A DNA stretch of 64,000 nt. It comes from Pseudodesulfovibrio profundus (GTDB taxonomy: Bacteria > Desulfobacterota > Desulfovibrionia > Desulfovibrionales > Desulfovibrionaceae). Below are positions 63,652 through 64,000 of the stretch, in pieces. Made by a program: the position numbers and the translations under genes. The first letter of the stretch is position 1; each line of letters opens with the position of its first letter. The stretch spans positions 4,104,906 to 4,168,905 of the forward strand of contig NZ_LT907975.1 of NCBI RefSeq assembly GCF_900217235.1, written 5' to 3'. The notes beneath the pieces are model-generated. The model saw nothing but the letters and a program-made list of their open reading frames with translations, was not told the DNA's origin and did no database searches.

Positions 63652-64000
63652 GTAACCTATTCAGTGGGTTATCGTTGTTCAAATGAGTAGGAAAGCCCGG
63701 AACCTTTGGGGGATAAGGGTTTCGGACGATCTGTTGGATAGTAAGATAATCAAAGAAAAAAGGTGATAATCACTGTTAACAAGATAAATCCTTTTATATT
63801 GGTACTTTAAGATCAAATATGAATAAATCGTAGTTTTTGAGTCAGGTTTGCTTGACAATAAATTAATGAACACATGGAAGCATGATCGCAAAAAACTACG
63901 TTTTTAGTAGTAATCTGGATAATAGCATGTGGAAAAGTATCTAACACCATGTTGAAAACATGTGATTCTAGACTTCTTCATGAGGCGCTAACCCTTGTAA
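63652..64000. other. AT-rich stretch with no recognisable gene
   Basis: The last 349 bases are clearly more AT-rich than the rest and hold no reading frame with family similarity. A short inverted repeat, CATGTT-GAA-AACATG, lies at 63948-63962. It may be the upstream region of a gene outside the window. Confidence 0.6.

Noticed and set aside
63679..63891. 70-residue minus-strand frame in the AT-rich end
   Set aside because: Low-complexity, no binding site, and AT-rich random sequence readily gives such frames.
63930..63945. DnaA-box-like TGTGGAAAA
   Set aside because: A single copy with a mismatch and no cluster of boxes; not evidence for an origin.
1..64000. Search for CRISPR arrays, insertion sequences, prophage genes, tRNA and rRNA genes
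   Set aside because: No regularly spaced direct repeats, transposase or integrase motifs, or tRNA-like cloverleaf sequences were found on reading either strand; a covariance-model search was not possible here.

Overview
The window is an uninterrupted stretch of core chromosome from a Desulfovibrio-like sulfate-reducing deltaproteobacterium (Desulfovibrionales, Desulfobacterota). The assignment is inferred from gene content and protein style: the siroheme-dependent heme genes (ahbA, ahbC, ahbD with hemB), futalosine-type menaquinone genes (mqnA, mqnC, mqnD, mqnE), a PutA without its own DNA-binding domain, zinc-binding (C+) forms of ribosomal proteins S4, S14 and L36, and a Desulfovibrio-like flagellin/FliD/FliS block. 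I saw no tRNA, rRNA, CRISPR array, prophage, transposase or insertion sequence.

Layout. 1-9164: end of rplJ, then rplL, rpoB and rpoC, closed by a strong terminator. 9211-12325: str operon (rpsL, rpsG, fusA) without a tuf gene. 12351-26589: merged S10/spc/alpha operon from rpsJ to rplQ (31 genes including secY and map, no adk or infA), starting at a recognisable promoter and ending at a strong terminator. 26634-32138: a LysR regulator, then the menaquinone genes mqnA, mqnC and mqnE with a TetR gene on the minus strand and mqnD divergent from it; a 23-bp imperfect palindrome in the divergent gap is a good TetR operator candidate. 32163-37901: a DMT exporter, a small zinc-ribbon protein, and an Mla-type lipid transport operon (fused STAS-MlaE permease, MlaF ATPase, MlaD, lipoprotein) that ends in the ribosome assembly factor gene darP. 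38055-41565: an Lrp regulator and the bifunctional proline oxidase PutA. 41630-44766: rpe, the ABC-F protein Uup and a GNAT acetyltransferase. 44933-50308: a lone periplasmic binding protein, then heme synthesis (ahbC; hemB, ahbD, ahbA and a small membrane protein). 50457-53242: an OmpA-type lipoprotein, a small unknown protein and a zinc-ribbon/Yip1 membrane protein. 53335-61087: flagellar filament and glycosylation genes (GT2-like, GT4, fliS, fliD, flagellin, CgeB-like transferase) with a sigma-54 type promoter before fliD and a sigma-28 type promoter before flagellin. 61157-63572: a zinc-dependent phospholipase C-like protein, a P-loop kinase-like protein with a damaged Walker A motif, and thyX. 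63652-64000 is AT-rich and has no recognisable gene.

The genes form a growth and respiration block: transcription and translation machinery, protein export, the quinone and heme of anaerobic electron transport, outer-membrane lipid maintenance and the flagellar filament. I found no clearly new multi-gene system. The observations most worth following up are the TetR/mqn control region, the palindrome centred on the S10 promoter, competing hairpins in the rpoB leader, the flagellin locus whose two flanking transferases both start with a similar glycine-rich module, the incomplete ahb set with a histidine-rich AhbD tail, and the kinase-like protein beside thyX. Start codons were moved inward from the longest reading frame wherever a ribosome binding site or family N-terminus supported it.
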